The position numbers and the translations under genes were made by a program. From assembly GCA_047921075.1 (NCBI GenBank), contig JBLRWS010000027.1, positions 1 to 34,058 on the forward strand: a stretch of DNA of 34,058 bases, given 5' to 3'. The DNA is from JBLRWS01 sp047921075 (GTDB lineage Bacteria > Bacteroidota > Rhodothermia > Balneolales > Balneolaceae). This document shows, piece after piece, positions 34,030 to 34,058 of this stretch. Positions within the stretch are counted from its first letter, which is position 1. Every line of letters starts with the position of its first letter. The notes below the pieces were generated by a model, which did no database searches, was not told the origin of the DNA, and was given only the letters and a program-made list of their open reading frames with translations.

Positions 34030-34058
34030 TCGAAAAGGGTGCGGGAAGGTGTGTTTGT

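Overview
The window looks like chromosomal DNA of a Bacteroidota/Rhodothermota-type bacterium, most likely a Balneola-like or Rhodothermus-like marine lineage. This is inferred from gene families, not from a marker gene. The signs are a lipobox-bearing 6-bladed beta-propeller protein, a SusA-like neopullulanase with the Cyc-maltodext N-terminal domain, PAS-rich HisKA_2 and NarL-type signalling, a fused chorismate mutase/prephenate dehydratase, succinylhomoserine-type MetZ, few Shine-Dalgarno sites and one TAnnTTTG-like promoter element. No rRNA, tRNA, CRISPR array or insertion sequence was seen. No gene-free stretch exceeds 300 bases.

Layout: 1-1475 is an A+T-rich segment unlike the rest. It holds the end of a small Cys-rich peptide gene, a nested inverted repeat and the beta-propeller lipoprotein. 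Next come pdxB (minus strand) and, divergently, a pyrimidine nucleoside phosphorylase. 4234-7112 is a tight run: a PspA/IM30 protein, a soluble coiled-coil protein, a membrane-anchored coiled-coil protein and an enoyl-CoA hydratase. These are followed by a CNNM/CorC-type transporter, a two-module AAA protein and pheA.

11446-20805 is a two-component signalling block. It holds a nine-PAS NarL-type kinase with its LuxR-type regulator, a degenerate receiver, a four-PAS HisKA_2 protein whose ATP-binding domain has lost its usual boxes, a single-domain receiver, and an intact GAF histidine kinase. The last three genes overlap by 4 bases each, which suggests co-translation and a phosphorelay.

20895-28421 is mostly housekeeping: an outer-membrane barrel, a bifunctional Rel, then HU-ruvX-def-fmt as one operon, an ankyrin protein with an acidic tail, and GAPDH behind a 14-bp perfect palindrome and in front of a clear terminator. 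28622-33959 carries the secreted GH13 enzyme, metZ and an OsmC protein on the minus strand, and a divergent AbgT-family transporter.

The most promising candidates for undescribed biology are the PspA/coiled-coil/membrane coiled-coil module (4234-6329) and the signalling block that mixes intact and degenerate phosphorelay parts (16422-20805).
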